Source: Ephydatia muelleri | Lineage: Eukaryota; Porifera; Demospongiae; Spongillida; Spongillidae | Assembly: GCA_013339895.1 (NCBI GenBank) | Contig: JABACO010000007.1 | Span: 2,472,829-2,536,828 of the forward strand | Direction of reading: 5' to 3' | Length of the DNA stretch: 64,000 nt | Shown here: piece after piece, positions 51,647 through 62,987 of the stretch | Layout: every line of letters starts with the position of its first letter | Numbering within the stretch: the stretch's first letter is position 1 | The notes under the pieces: generated by a model | Databases searched by the model: none | What the model saw: only the letters and a program-made list of their open reading frames with translations | What the model was told of the DNA's origin: nothing | Translations under genes and position numbers: made by a program

Positions 51647-52933
51647 GAATAGGTAGTGGGCAACGCGTACAGTACATGGGTTTTCATGTGTTGACCTGCA
51701 TGCCCTTTTTGTGTAACTTGTTGAATACATGCTGTTCATTCTGACCAGTCAAATTTATGCGGAAAAGGGGGGCGGGGGGGGGGGGGGGGATTTTATTCCT
51801 TTTTTAAACGTTCATAGTTTTAATTAAGTCTATAATTTGAGCATGTTTAATAAACATGTTGTCACGCTACGTATACTGTGATGTTGGCGCAATGGCATAT
51901 GCATAATATTTTGGTTCCAGTCAAAAGTTGTTTAATAAAATGGCAGTCGACGTTAAGGTGTAGATTCATCACGTACCTTCCTTTTAATTCAAGTCAAGAA
52001 ATTATGTGGAACTTAAGCGCAGCTCACGGCTGTTTCAGTGCATTGGCACGCGCCTCCATGCACTAATTCCACCTGGCGCGTAGTACGTTCTAGAAAAAGG
52101 GCTCTGTCGCGAAACCATCGATAATTCCTCACAAGATGAAGGTATTACATGCAAGGTAAGGTGTAGCTGCATAGAATGGTACCAAGTTTTCCAGGTTTCA
52201 TCACTGAGACTGGTGTTATACATGGGCCTTCAGGAAGGGGGGTGGTGGGGGGGTTGTTAATAGGTGACCTTAATATATGTTTTGAGTGTTATTCCATTTT
52301 GTTCATCGATGCTTTGTATGATGCTATTCAGCATAATAAATATCCATTGGAAAGTTGTATAACTAAGGAAGACTGATTACTGAATTACAACCATGCAAAA
52401 TCTATATTTTTTCATTTTCTTTCTTTCTCCTGCTTTTTTCCTGGCATAGTAATTTTGAACACGTGTGACGTGAGGCAAAGTTATTAATTTACGTCATTAC
52501 CGGTACTGCGTAAGCGCAATAGTACTTAGCGTACATGTATGTAAAATACTAGTACGCGATATGAAAAAATGACTATTTGACCTTTGCTTGTTTGTGATCT
52601 ACTTACACCCGCAAACTCTACTAAAGTCTTCCAGGATACGAGCAGTGTGCATATCCAGAAATGGCCAATACCTATAGGCGGTCATCTTGCCTTTTTAATT
52701 CAATTTGAATTTTAACCAACTCTATGATGTACTACTATAAGCATTATGATATATGTACTTCAAATTTTTTTTGCGAATCAATGATTCCCGTAGACGTGTA
52801 TGGGGTACTTCAATACCAAGCACGCCAGATTTTTCTCATTTGCCATGAGGGATTGTTAGTACGCCAAGATTTTTAGTGGGGTCGCCGTATTTGTCCTATT
52901 TAAGACGTCGCTTCCCTAGGATTGTCCTCATTG
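51647..52933. other. No gene seen
   Basis: Intergenic DNA after MYND-2, with a poly-G stretch at about 51765-51790. Short ORFs carry no motif. Confidence 0.6.
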
Positions 52934-53248
52934 TGACGCATATACAACACAACGATTCTAACTTCGAACCATTTAATGGCAGTCTCATGGCGGGAAATTG
53001 TATCGTCTTTGCGTTCGTATTGTAAGAAATTGCGCTTATAAAAGTGGCTACTATTTGTTCCAGACTAACAAGCTAAGCCTGGGAAGTGATAAAATGAATT
53101 CTACAATTTACTACACGCTTTCTATCAGTGAACAAAACCGATTTCGTACAATACGAACGCAAAGACCATACAATTTCCCGCCATGAGACTGCCATTAAAT
53201 GCGCGAGCGCTGGTTCGAAGTTAGAATCGTTGTGTCGTATATGCGTCA
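52934..53248. mobile_element. Inverted-repeat MITE, ~315 bp
   Basis: Left arm from 52934 (TGACGCATATACAACACAAC) matches, inverted, the right arm ending at 53248. Arms are about 100 bp with small indels (one extra GCGCGAGCGCTG block in the right arm) around a unique centre of about 110 bp. No ORF of interest. Flanks do not show an obvious target duplication. Confidence 0.85.
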
Positions 53249-53945
53249 TAGATGTTGTGCGAAGTAGAGTGTGTGCTTAACCTATTTCAACTATAAAACC
53301 CTGTATTCCGGCAAAAAGTAGTGAATAAACTGTCTCCGATGTTAGGTGTTTGTTAAATGAGCTTTGAGTCCACCATGAATTGAAAACCTAGTGTCACGAC
53401 CGAAACAGCCGTGGCTAGCTTGACACTACTCGTAATATTCTACCAGTTATATAATTGCCACGCACTCTGATTCCGTAAACCTGCAAGTGCACCAACATGG
53501 CTGTAATTAATATCGTTTGACACTGACGTAGTCAGATTTACGGAACGGTCACATTACACATGTGTATATAATTTATACTGACGTATCAGATTTACGGAAA
53601 ATGTGCGTAAAAAAAAAACCAAAAAAAAAAACAACAACGTGTTCCCACGGTGACGATACTGGCGCATGTTTTCCTGTAGCCACTTTGAAAGGAGTGTCGA
53701 AATCCCACGACCATGTACCATTTATGGGAATGCTCTGTACACATTTAATTCTGCCTTGCATGACGCCTTGCTAGATGCACTCACCGTACACCCACACCAT
53801 ACTCCGTTTCAAAACAATAATTTTGTGCATACTGGTACTTATATGATATGCCATCTTCATGCTTCGGCCGGTCTTTAATTACATATCCCAGAATATACAC
53901 TCATTCCAATCGCGCTATAGTTGCCGTTAGTTTAAATTCGGACGT
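53249..53945. other. No gene seen
   Basis: AT-rich DNA between the MITE and the last exon of the minus-strand receptor; likely includes that gene's 3' UTR. Confidence 0.5.
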
Positions 53946-56900
53946 CTACACGTAATCCTTGAAACGCCTGCCGGCCTCGTCCCCAGCGGCAGCATCTGTG
54001 CCGACGGTCACTTCCAATTCTGAGTATGAAATGTCAGTTGAGTTCACGGAGCGAATTTCTGCTGCCTTTGCAGGGTCTACGTTAATGTTGAATTCATCAC
54101 CGCTAACAGCGCTGCCAATTACGTCGTGATCCGTGCACTTTCTTCGCGTGAATAGAAAAGAGGGGGAAAAAAAAATTTAAATTGGATTGCGGCTTTGCTT
54201 AAGTAGCAAATATTAATCATACGACAGGCAATCAATATATATGTAATAGTACGGACATGCAAGTAATTTTCATAAGGTCCCCGCCCACCCACCTATCAAC
54301 GCCCACACAACACTTATCCCGGTCCGCTTGTATCAAACAGATTTTAAAACAATAAACAAAAAAATAACACAGCCATAGGACCCCGCACATGTAGCACACC
54401 TCTACCTTGGCTTTAGCTTTATTTTGATGATGACGCCGCCAGCTAATGCGATCGAGACGGCGATGCACATTGCTAATACAATTCCAGTTGCCATGACTAC
54501 CGTCGTCGCACCTGCGCACAATTAAAAACAAAAATGAATTAAGAGTTTGTTTCCACGCGCATCCGCTATCAATATGCTGCCTCCAGAGCTTTCTGTAATG
54601 GTCTCACTTGTAGGCGGCGCGACTTCCTTACACGTATAGATAAATCAATTGTAAAGCTTACCGCTGTCATTTCTGCTATCGGAAGACGCCAGTGCTGTGT
54701 AGAAACGGTGCACGTGATCATATCCATACTCTATTAACACATGTACATGTATAATATTATCATAGCAGTTGGACTCGTACATACGCATAGCCCCACAGAA
54801 ATATATGCCAAGGTGTTTTGATTCCATGCAATCTGAATTAAGCGCTTCTTTGTGAGTGCTTCTTTGTGAGTGCTTCTATGTGCAGCTGATAATGCATAGG
54901 GAGGAAAGTTCTTCAAGCACATGCAAAACACGGTTTATTCTACAAACATTCGTACTATATACCGTATGATCTGGATCGTTTCAGTGAAATAGGACCTAGC
55001 GTATACTTTATAAAAATTTTAGTACATGTACACGCAAACGAAACGTATGGCTAATGAAACGATCCCATATATAGTATAATATTATTATTATCATAATTAC
55101 ACGGCTTGGGGTTAAAACCCATTGAATTAGAATCTATGTTAAACGCATGCATAATATGATAAGCAAGATGATTCAATCCATCTTGGATTACTACCGTCGT
55201 CACTGCATCCGCACGTGCGCACAGTTAAAAAAAAAAAGAAAAAAGAAAAAAGAATGAAGAGTTTGTTTCCACGCATTCTGCTATCAATATGCTGCCTCCA
55301 GAGCTTTCTGTAATGGCCTCAACTGTATGCGGCGCGACTTCCTTACACGTATAGATAAATCAATTGTAAAACTTACCGCTGTCATTTCTGCTATCGGCGC
55401 TAACGGTAGACGCCAGTGCTGTGTAGAGACGGTGCACGTGATCAGAGATTAATTATCCATACCCTATTAACGCATGTATAATATTATCATAAGCTAGAGG
55501 ATTCAATCCACCTTGGATGCAGCTGACGTTAGCAATGTTGACGATGGGATATGACGGGGCGACCTTTTGGTAGCAACCTCGTACGACGCATGTGGCCGTA
55601 TTACTCATCGAGTTAGTCGAAATGATTTGGTTCTGTGGGTAGTTTGGTACGGTTAAACCATTTTCCAGGATCTGTGAGATGAGACCAATTTGAAACATTT
55701 AATACTGAATGATACAGAAAGAGTGAAACGAATGTATCATGCACTTGTGAAATGTCAGGCATTGCATTTAATTTGCAATGGCGGGCCAGGTCAATGACAC
55801 CCCTTTCTCCTAGTATCCTTTGCAGTGGTTTCTTTGTGCCATTCGTCGTTAACGCATGTAATCGGTTGGTTGAGTCTGTCAGGCACAGCCCGATAAAGCC
55901 CACACAGCTGCACTGCGTGGTGCATCTCTAGGCAGCCCGTATAATATTTCATGCACGTCATGAGCTCATGGGCATTTTAATACGTGGCGTTACTGAGTTA
56001 CAGTTGAGTGTAACAGGTTTGGTGGGGATAAAACTAGACTGATTAGTTTATCTTATTAATTAAAAGATTGAAGACCCCGCCCAATTATTATACTTTCTGC
56101 CCTCCGGCTTCTACCATTTTACAGCACTTATATTGCCACCAGCTATTGAATTCATGCCTCATGCATGCACTCCAATGGTGCAATATGCTCTGAAGACTAC
56201 CCACGCCACAATGAGGAAAATGCAGGAGCTATGAGTCTTGAAGATGTGTGTTTTGTTTATTAATGTGGACCATCAATTCTTGACGGAATAAATTGTGTAG
56301 TTTAATTAACTCCTTATACGCCAGAGCCAGATCGTATATATTGTTTTGCCGGCGTACATGTACATGCACGTGTTTTTTTTAAACAGCGCCCTCATTCACA
56401 TTTACACCTTGTTTTGTATCAAAACCCTGGCCCTCCGTTATTGTATACAGAGAACCTTCTATAATGTTGTGTTCACTGGTCCGATAACAATATAGAAACA
56501 TGTGCATGCATACAGTAGTGTGTTGGGATGAATAGCCGCACAGGTGCACAAATACGCTGCTATAACCGCATGCCATGCATGCACAAATATGATTAAGTCA
56601 GCGATTTTAAATCACTCATGCCTGCAAGCAATGTGCCATGCATGGAGGCATTACTCTGTCTAGATATGAAATTACCTTAAAAGAGTACATCTGTGAGTGT
56701 CCGATGTTGACGGCAGATACCGTATACTACTACCGTATACTACTACCAAACATATACATGCAAGCACACTTTTTATTTTTATTTATTTTTTATTTCTGCC
56801 ACGCCCACATTATATCGCGCTTGGAAGAGGAGGGGAGTAGAGGGAAGGGAAGGAGGGTGGTAAGAGGAGGGGAAGGGAGAAAGGAGGAGGAGGAGGAGGA

Positions 56901-57079
56901 GGGGAATGGTCTGAAAAAGAGAAGAAAAAAGAAAATTCTCACCTTGTACGTTTCATTAGAACTACAGTGGTAATACAAGGACAGCCAGTTAATTCGGTTA
57001 CTCTCGACCTGAGTCCAGCCCACGAACACACGTGTGGCACTGCTGCAGTTGATTACGATGTTGAAGGCAGATGGCGTCC
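53946..57079 (-). CDS. Transmembrane receptor with FN3-like ectodomain and ITIM tail (5' incomplete)
   Basis: Minus-strand exons with matching phases: 56943-57079 (FN3-like; INCSSATRVFVGWTQVESNR, LYYHCSSNETYK); a less certain exon near 55748-55920 (GLCLTDSTNRLHALTTNGTK); 55512-55671 (two Cys, NYPQNQIIS, APSYPIVNIANVSCIQ); a small juxtamembrane exon 54662-54694; 54406-54511 (TM: VVMATGIVLAMCIAVSIALA, then GGVIIKIKLKP); and 53946-54141 (tail, stop). The tail contains ISYSELEV, a consensus ITIM (I/V/L/S-x-Y-x-x-L/V), and ends in KDYV. A plasma-membrane receptor signalling through SH2 phosphatases is inferred. Upstream exons probably lie in the gap at 57768. A stretch with the juxtamembrane exon is duplicated at about 55190-55490. 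Confidence 0.72.
55190..55490. repeat. Partial tandem duplication of the juxtamembrane exon region
   Basis: Direct copy of about 54497-54750. It repeats the GTTTGTTTCCACGC, CTCCAGAGCTTTCTGTAATG and TTCCTTACACGTATAGATAA segments and the juxtamembrane exon, which here is 42 nt instead of 33 nt (9-nt insertion, frame kept). It also includes the first ~15 nt of the TM exon and no more. Confidence 0.85.
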
Positions 57080-57767
57080 CTGTAAGTGGAGGCTGTCTAT
57101 ATGCAAGCAAGCATATCGTCGATCGACAAACACATGATACCTTCGGTCAATTGGCCATTGCACGGGTCGATATCGTTTTGGCAGTACAGCATGTGGCATT
57201 CCAGAAGAAGAAGAAGAAAAGACAGAGACTTTGCGGCGAAAGGCATAATTTGCCATGTCATTGTCGTATTTAATCTTTGGTTTCGGCTGATATATGCTGC
57301 GGGAAAGAAATTGAGGTAAACACATGTGTAGCGTCGCAGCGTACACATACCATGTTATGAAAACATCCAGCTCCGGTTAGTCTCGCGTGGTGCCATGACG
57401 TAATGTATTACATGCATTCCGTCATGGGACGCGAGATCGGTATATGATAAGACGCTCGGCGCATGCGCATTAGAGTTGACAATATAAAAGGAAATCGCCC
57501 ATACATCGGTGGTCATCTTGCATTTTATTTCAAATTGAATTCTAAATTATCTCATAAAATTCTAAAAAATCGATTTAAATGTATGCTGTTATTTTCACTG
57601 CAATAGAGTTAAGCAATGTTATGCGAAAATCAAGGCAAGAATCTAATTACTACCGCATCTAATTATTAATTCAGCTTCGTTTGTTAATGAATTTTCGGAT
57701 TGAATAACTACACACATGATCACGTGCAGTAATGGCCTGACTAAATCGGATGGAGTTTCTGCTACGT
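57080..57767. other. Intron or intergenic, no exon recognised
   Basis: Sequence upstream (minus sense) of the FN3-like exon up to the gap. No further receptor exon could be identified by eye. Confidence 0.5.
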
Positions 57768-58767
57768 NNNNNNNNNNNNNNNNNNNNNNNNNNNNNNNNN
57801 NNNNNNNNNNNNNNNNNNNNNNNNNNNNNNNNNNNNNNNNNNNNNNNNNNNNNNNNNNNNNNNNNNNNNNNNNNNNNNNNNNNNNNNNNNNNNNNNNNNN
57901 NNNNNNNNNNNNNNNNNNNNNNNNNNNNNNNNNNNNNNNNNNNNNNNNNNNNNNNNNNNNNNNNNNNNNNNNNNNNNNNNNNNNNNNNNNNNNNNNNNNN
58001 NNNNNNNNNNNNNNNNNNNNNNNNNNNNNNNNNNNNNNNNNNNNNNNNNNNNNNNNNNNNNNNNNNNNNNNNNNNNNNNNNNNNNNNNNNNNNNNNNNNN
58101 NNNNNNNNNNNNNNNNNNNNNNNNNNNNNNNNNNNNNNNNNNNNNNNNNNNNNNNNNNNNNNNNNNNNNNNNNNNNNNNNNNNNNNNNNNNNNNNNNNNN
58201 NNNNNNNNNNNNNNNNNNNNNNNNNNNNNNNNNNNNNNNNNNNNNNNNNNNNNNNNNNNNNNNNNNNNNNNNNNNNNNNNNNNNNNNNNNNNNNNNNNNN
58301 NNNNNNNNNNNNNNNNNNNNNNNNNNNNNNNNNNNNNNNNNNNNNNNNNNNNNNNNNNNNNNNNNNNNNNNNNNNNNNNNNNNNNNNNNNNNNNNNNNNN
58401 NNNNNNNNNNNNNNNNNNNNNNNNNNNNNNNNNNNNNNNNNNNNNNNNNNNNNNNNNNNNNNNNNNNNNNNNNNNNNNNNNNNNNNNNNNNNNNNNNNNN
58501 NNNNNNNNNNNNNNNNNNNNNNNNNNNNNNNNNNNNNNNNNNNNNNNNNNNNNNNNNNNNNNNNNNNNNNNNNNNNNNNNNNNNNNNNNNNNNNNNNNNN
58601 NNNNNNNNNNNNNNNNNNNNNNNNNNNNNNNNNNNNNNNNNNNNNNNNNNNNNNNNNNNNNNNNNNNNNNNNNNNNNNNNNNNNNNNNNNNNNNNNNNNN
58701 NNNNNNNNNNNNNNNNNNNNNNNNNNNNNNNNNNNNNNNNNNNNNNNNNNNNNNNNNNNNNNNNNNN
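57768..58767. other. Assembly gap (1000 N)
   Basis: Exactly 1000 N between the two receptor genes; probably hides 5' exons of both. Confidence 0.99.
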
Positions 58768-59107
58768 CAACTTCCGGTAACTTGTGAGCGCTGTGACATT
58801 TGCACCGTAACTGGCGAAGGTACTTCATTTTGGAATACAGTCAGGCATTCCATTAATTTAGTACTTGCTGTGTTTCTTCGTGAAGTTCCTATAAGGACTT
58901 ATGTTATGTCAAACACAACCAATCAATTTGTGACGTCAACCTCAGGGTATTGTAGCGGCAAGTAAAACCGTTTTTATTACAAGTTATTGGTATGTTTATT
59001 GGTATGTTTAACAGTATGTACAACTGTGTTATAATTCCATAGCTTTTAGCCTTTTAACTGTTAGTTCACCATCAATGTGTGCTTTTTAAATTCTCCTGCT
59101 TCTCCAG

Positions 59108-59617
59108 ACCCTCCTCAAATCGTATCATTCAAGTCCCTTACCAGTACAACTGTTATCACTGCCCCATCCAACATCGCTCTGCAGTGCGAAGTATCACCGC
59201 TCGCCTCCTTACCAATCAGCTTTGTCATCACCCGTACGTCCAACGGAATCACGGAGCAGGTTTTTGCGGTGAATAACGCGAGTGTGAGAGTGAACTACAC
59301 CTCTGGACCGTCAAAAGCAAGTAGCACTGGTACGTACAGGTGCTGCGCAAGCAACAGCGTGAGAAGTGACTCGAGGGAACTCCAAATAACAGTGAAAGGT
59401 GATGCATTGTGCGAGTGTAGCATGCGAGACGAAGACGAGTACGATGGTTTGCGCTGCGGATAGCTATAGTTAACACAGCTCCCATGAAGACCCTTCGTTG
59501 ATCACACAGCAAAATAAAAATAAAAAAAGGAGAAAAAAAATTCATTTTGCACCAGAAAATAAATGTAATTCAACGCGTTTTTTTTTTGCTGTGTCATTGA
59601 AGGTCCCCCCTCCCCAA

Positions 59618-59649
<32 letters not shown>

Positions 59650-62600
59650 AGGTTCCATTACCTTGGTTGGACTTTGATCTACAGTCCCAGGGTAGAATAG
59701 CTTAAACCAATATTGGGCTTTCCGATGTGGTTTGGTGGGATCGTGGATCAGAAATCAATTTTGGGAACATGAAACTTTTCCCTTTGGTACACACGCACAT
59801 GCAATATTATCACCTCGCAATTACAGTGGAAAATAAGGTTATTCATATGACAGTAGGCGTGTTCATATAAGTGGAATGTAATTAAATTAGGAAGCTATGA
59901 ATATAGCTGCTTACGAATAACCTTACGTTCCGAGGGGATATAATTATATGCTATTGGGAAGGGGGGGATTCTACAATTCGGTTGGAACTGACTATAGTTG
60001 CATATCATTTCTCAGACAAGCCTCAGTCAGTGGCTGTATCCACCATCTCCCACCAATTCCTCAGCCTCTCCACCATCCTGATCACATGGCGGTATCCCCC
60101 AGACAACAACGACATCATCACAAACTACTCCATGGCGGTCTGCCCCTCCTCTTCCTCCTCCACACCATGCTCCACCTCTGTGGTCGTGGACGTGCGCTCT
60201 CTCTCAGCGCTCGTCACCTCGTACACACCCAACCAAACCTACATGACCTCCATCAGTGCCTTTAACAGTGTCGGTGGAAGCACTGCATCTGTGTACTTCT
60301 TCAGATCCCCAGGAATAGGTATAGGGGTCTCCTGTGATAGGATGGGGTGGGGGTGGGGTGGGGTGGGGTGGGGTGGGGTGGGGTGGGGTGGGGTGGGGTG
60401 GGGTGGGGTTGGGTGAGTATGTACATGTGCACACTTCTGCAGACGAGAAGACGGCATGCGTGTGTATGTTTTTGATTTCAGTACCAATAAGCGACTTGTA
60501 TTTGTCTCAGTGTCCTCCATACTTTCATGCGTGTACATGGGTAGTTTGTCGCGCATGATGCTTCTACATTGTTGTATGCATTCTACCACTATGCATATGA
60601 CAGTACATACTCAGCATAAACATGGACACGTGACACTGATGAGAACACTCCTGGTCTAGTATAATACGTGTGTGTTGTCCCTCCTCGCAGATTTGGCTGC
60701 TCCTACCAACGTAGAAGTATTGCTCTCCTTCAGTGGAGGCGTTCTGGTCTCCTGGAGGCTCCCCAATCTTGGTGACCCTTCTCTCCTCTCGACTGTGACA
60801 GTCGCAAATTTCACTCTCTGTTACACCAAGCTGCTCGCTTCGACATGTACCGATGTTTCCTTCCATTACGTCTTCTATAGGGAAAGGCAGGCTCTTGGAT
60901 GTGTTCTATCGGGGGTGTTGCCTGGTGTGACCTACAACATCACCGTGACAACTCGTTACCTTGTTCCAGCTGTTGTCAGTGCTCCAACATCAGTGCAGAT
61001 AGCCCTGCCTTTGCCAATTGGTAAGTTTGCAAGTATTATTAATATTATTAATATTATTAATATTATTAATATTGTTTAAAGGCGTAACATGCAACATGTA
61101 TTGTGCATAGGTTTGTGTTTTAGTCTAGTTATAACTAGCAGTGTAATTATAACTAGCAGCCTAATTATAACTAGCAGCCTAATTATAACTAGCAGCCTAA
61201 TTATAACTAGCAGCCTAATTATAACTAGCAGCCTAATTATAACTAGCAGCCTAATTATAACTAGCAGCCTAATTATAACTAGCAGCCTAATTATAACTAC
61301 CAGTGTAATTATAACTACCAGTGTAATTATAACTACCAGTGTAATTATAACTACCAGTGTAATTATAACTAGCAGTGTAATTAAAACTAGCAGTGTAATT
61401 ATAACTAGCATCCTAATTATAACTAATCGAGTAGTTATATTATACTTTTTTTTGCATACATTGCATTTCTGCAGCTTTCATAAAATCCTCCCTTTAAAAC
61501 AAGGTTCTAATGTTTAATTTATGGGTTAACACACATCTTGAATGCTATAACCTACTCCTTTCATCTGGGTATCTCGTTACAATATTTTGAAATCAACTTC
61601 TGCAGTGTACCCACCCACCCTGAACGGTTTCCCTCTTCTCTCCACCTTTCCCAAGGCCTGAGGTCCCCAGTCTACTACATCTTTCAAAATATCACAGGCC
61701 AGTTCGTGGCCCTGCTGTCATGGGATGGTTTCCTGTCTCCCAGAGCTCTGGCCTTTGTCGATTCATTTGTAGTTTCCTACGCACTGTTCAGCAGAAATGG
61801 ATCCTCTTTTGAAGACTTTGCCAACTTCACAACCAACACAACTTCTGCTTTTTTTAGCGTCAAACTGAACGCCAAATATTTAGTGATGGTATTTGCAAGG
61901 CTCAACACTCTAAGTGGGCTCCAATTTGCATCGCTCTTCGACCAAGGGCTCACAATTGTTACACCAGCTGAAGGTGTGTTCATGTAAAGTGTTCATGTCA
62001 CCAATATGTACTACAAAGTGCAGCTTGCTAATTCTGTGGGGTGTACGCATTAGTACAGAGAGATTGCTCTAGTGTTTTGTGGAAGGAGATGAAAATGTTC
62101 AAATTCAGTTCTGGCTTGTGACCTTGTCAGCTGTGTGTTTTTTTTTTGTTTTTTTTTTATGCACTTACTAATGAATATGTTTGCATATACACATTCCAGG
62201 AGGGTCCAATGATGCCTCTTTGCAGGCATCCAAGGATCGTGACATCATTACAGGCGTGGCCTCTGGGGTAGCTGCTGTTGTTGCCATCCTCTTAGCTGTG
62301 ATTTGTGTATTGTTCTTGAAACTTTGTCTGCGCCCAAAGCCTGCTGCAAGGTACGCCTCTTTCTCCTCCCTCCTCTCCTCCTTTCTCTTCAGAGAAAAAA
62401 TTTACTGCTGCTTTTTCTCCTAGTTCGATTCTGTCATCCATGCCAGATAGGTTTGTACAATATGTGGTCCAGTTGAAGAGTGAAAATTAACTCCCTCTCT
62501 CCCTCCTCCCTCCCTCCCTCCCTCCCTCCCTCCTTCCCTCCCTCCCTCCCTCCCTCCCTCCCTCCCTCCCTCCCTCCCTCCCTCCCTCCCTCCCTCCCTC

Positions 62601-62987
62601 CCTCCCTCCCTCCCTCCCTCCCTCCCTCCCTCCCTCCCTCCCTCCCTCCCTCCCTCCCTCCCTCCCTCCCTCCCTCCCTCCCTCCCTCCCTCCCTCCCTC
62701 CCTCCCTCCCTCCCTCTCCCAACCAATCATCCTCTTCTTCCTCAAGGCTTTCCATATCTCACCAATTGTCAAGCATCACTATCCCTCTGACAGATTGTGC
62801 GGCCTACACAAGCACCTTGCGTGAGAAGACCATGTCCGTCATGTACGAGACCCCAGTCTCCTGCTCAACCGCCTTGCATGCAAAGACCACACCCCTCATG
62901 TACGAGATCCCAGTCTCCTGCTCCTCAAGCGAGCCAAACAACAGAGATTCACAATATCAGCAGGTGTATGATCGAGTTGCATTTTAG
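59108..62987 (+). CDS. Ig/FN3 transmembrane receptor with tyrosine-motif tail (5' incomplete)
   Basis: Six plus-strand exons, the first four with phase-1 borders at both ends: 59108-59398 (Ig domain; ALQCEV ... STGTYRCCASNSV), 60016-60318 (FN3; ILITWRYPPDNNDIITNYSM), 60691-61020 (FN3; VLVSWRLPNLGD ... GVTYNITVTTRY), 61656-61973 (FN3-like; QFVALLSWDGF, SRNGSSFEDFANFTTNTTS), 62200-62350 (TM: ITGVASGVAAVVAILLAVIC) and 62747-62987 (tail, stop). One domain per 1-1 exon is typical of shuffled ectodomains. The tail repeats the block MSVMYETPVSCS / TPLMYEIPVSCS and ends YQQVYDRVAF, giving four tyrosine motifs of SH2-docking type. Signal peptide and any further domains are upstream, probably in the gap. 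Ligand unknown. Confidence 0.8.
60341..60412. repeat. (GGGGT)n array
   Basis: About 14 GGGGT units just after an exon donor at 60319; strong G-quadruplex potential on the sense strand. Confidence 0.95.
61130..61430. repeat. 18-bp minisatellite in receptor intron
   Basis: About 16 units of AATTATAACTAGCAGCCT with AGCAGTGT and ACCAGTGT variants in blocks. Since 18 is a multiple of 3, it is open in some frames (ITSSLI repeats). Confidence 0.96.
62492..62716. repeat. (CCCT)n tetranucleotide array
   Basis: About 55 nearly pure copies, ending 30 bp before the acceptor of the tail exon. Gives spurious SLPPSLPP and GREGGREG frames. Confidence 0.97.

Noticed and set aside
61606..61655. Earlier acceptor for the fourth receptor exon (after TTCTGCAG at 61605)
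   Set aside because: In the required phase it runs into a stop; the acceptor at 61655 keeps the frame and phase.
62420..62824. GREGGREG and SLPPSLPP ORFs
   Set aside because: Translations of the (CCCT)n array.
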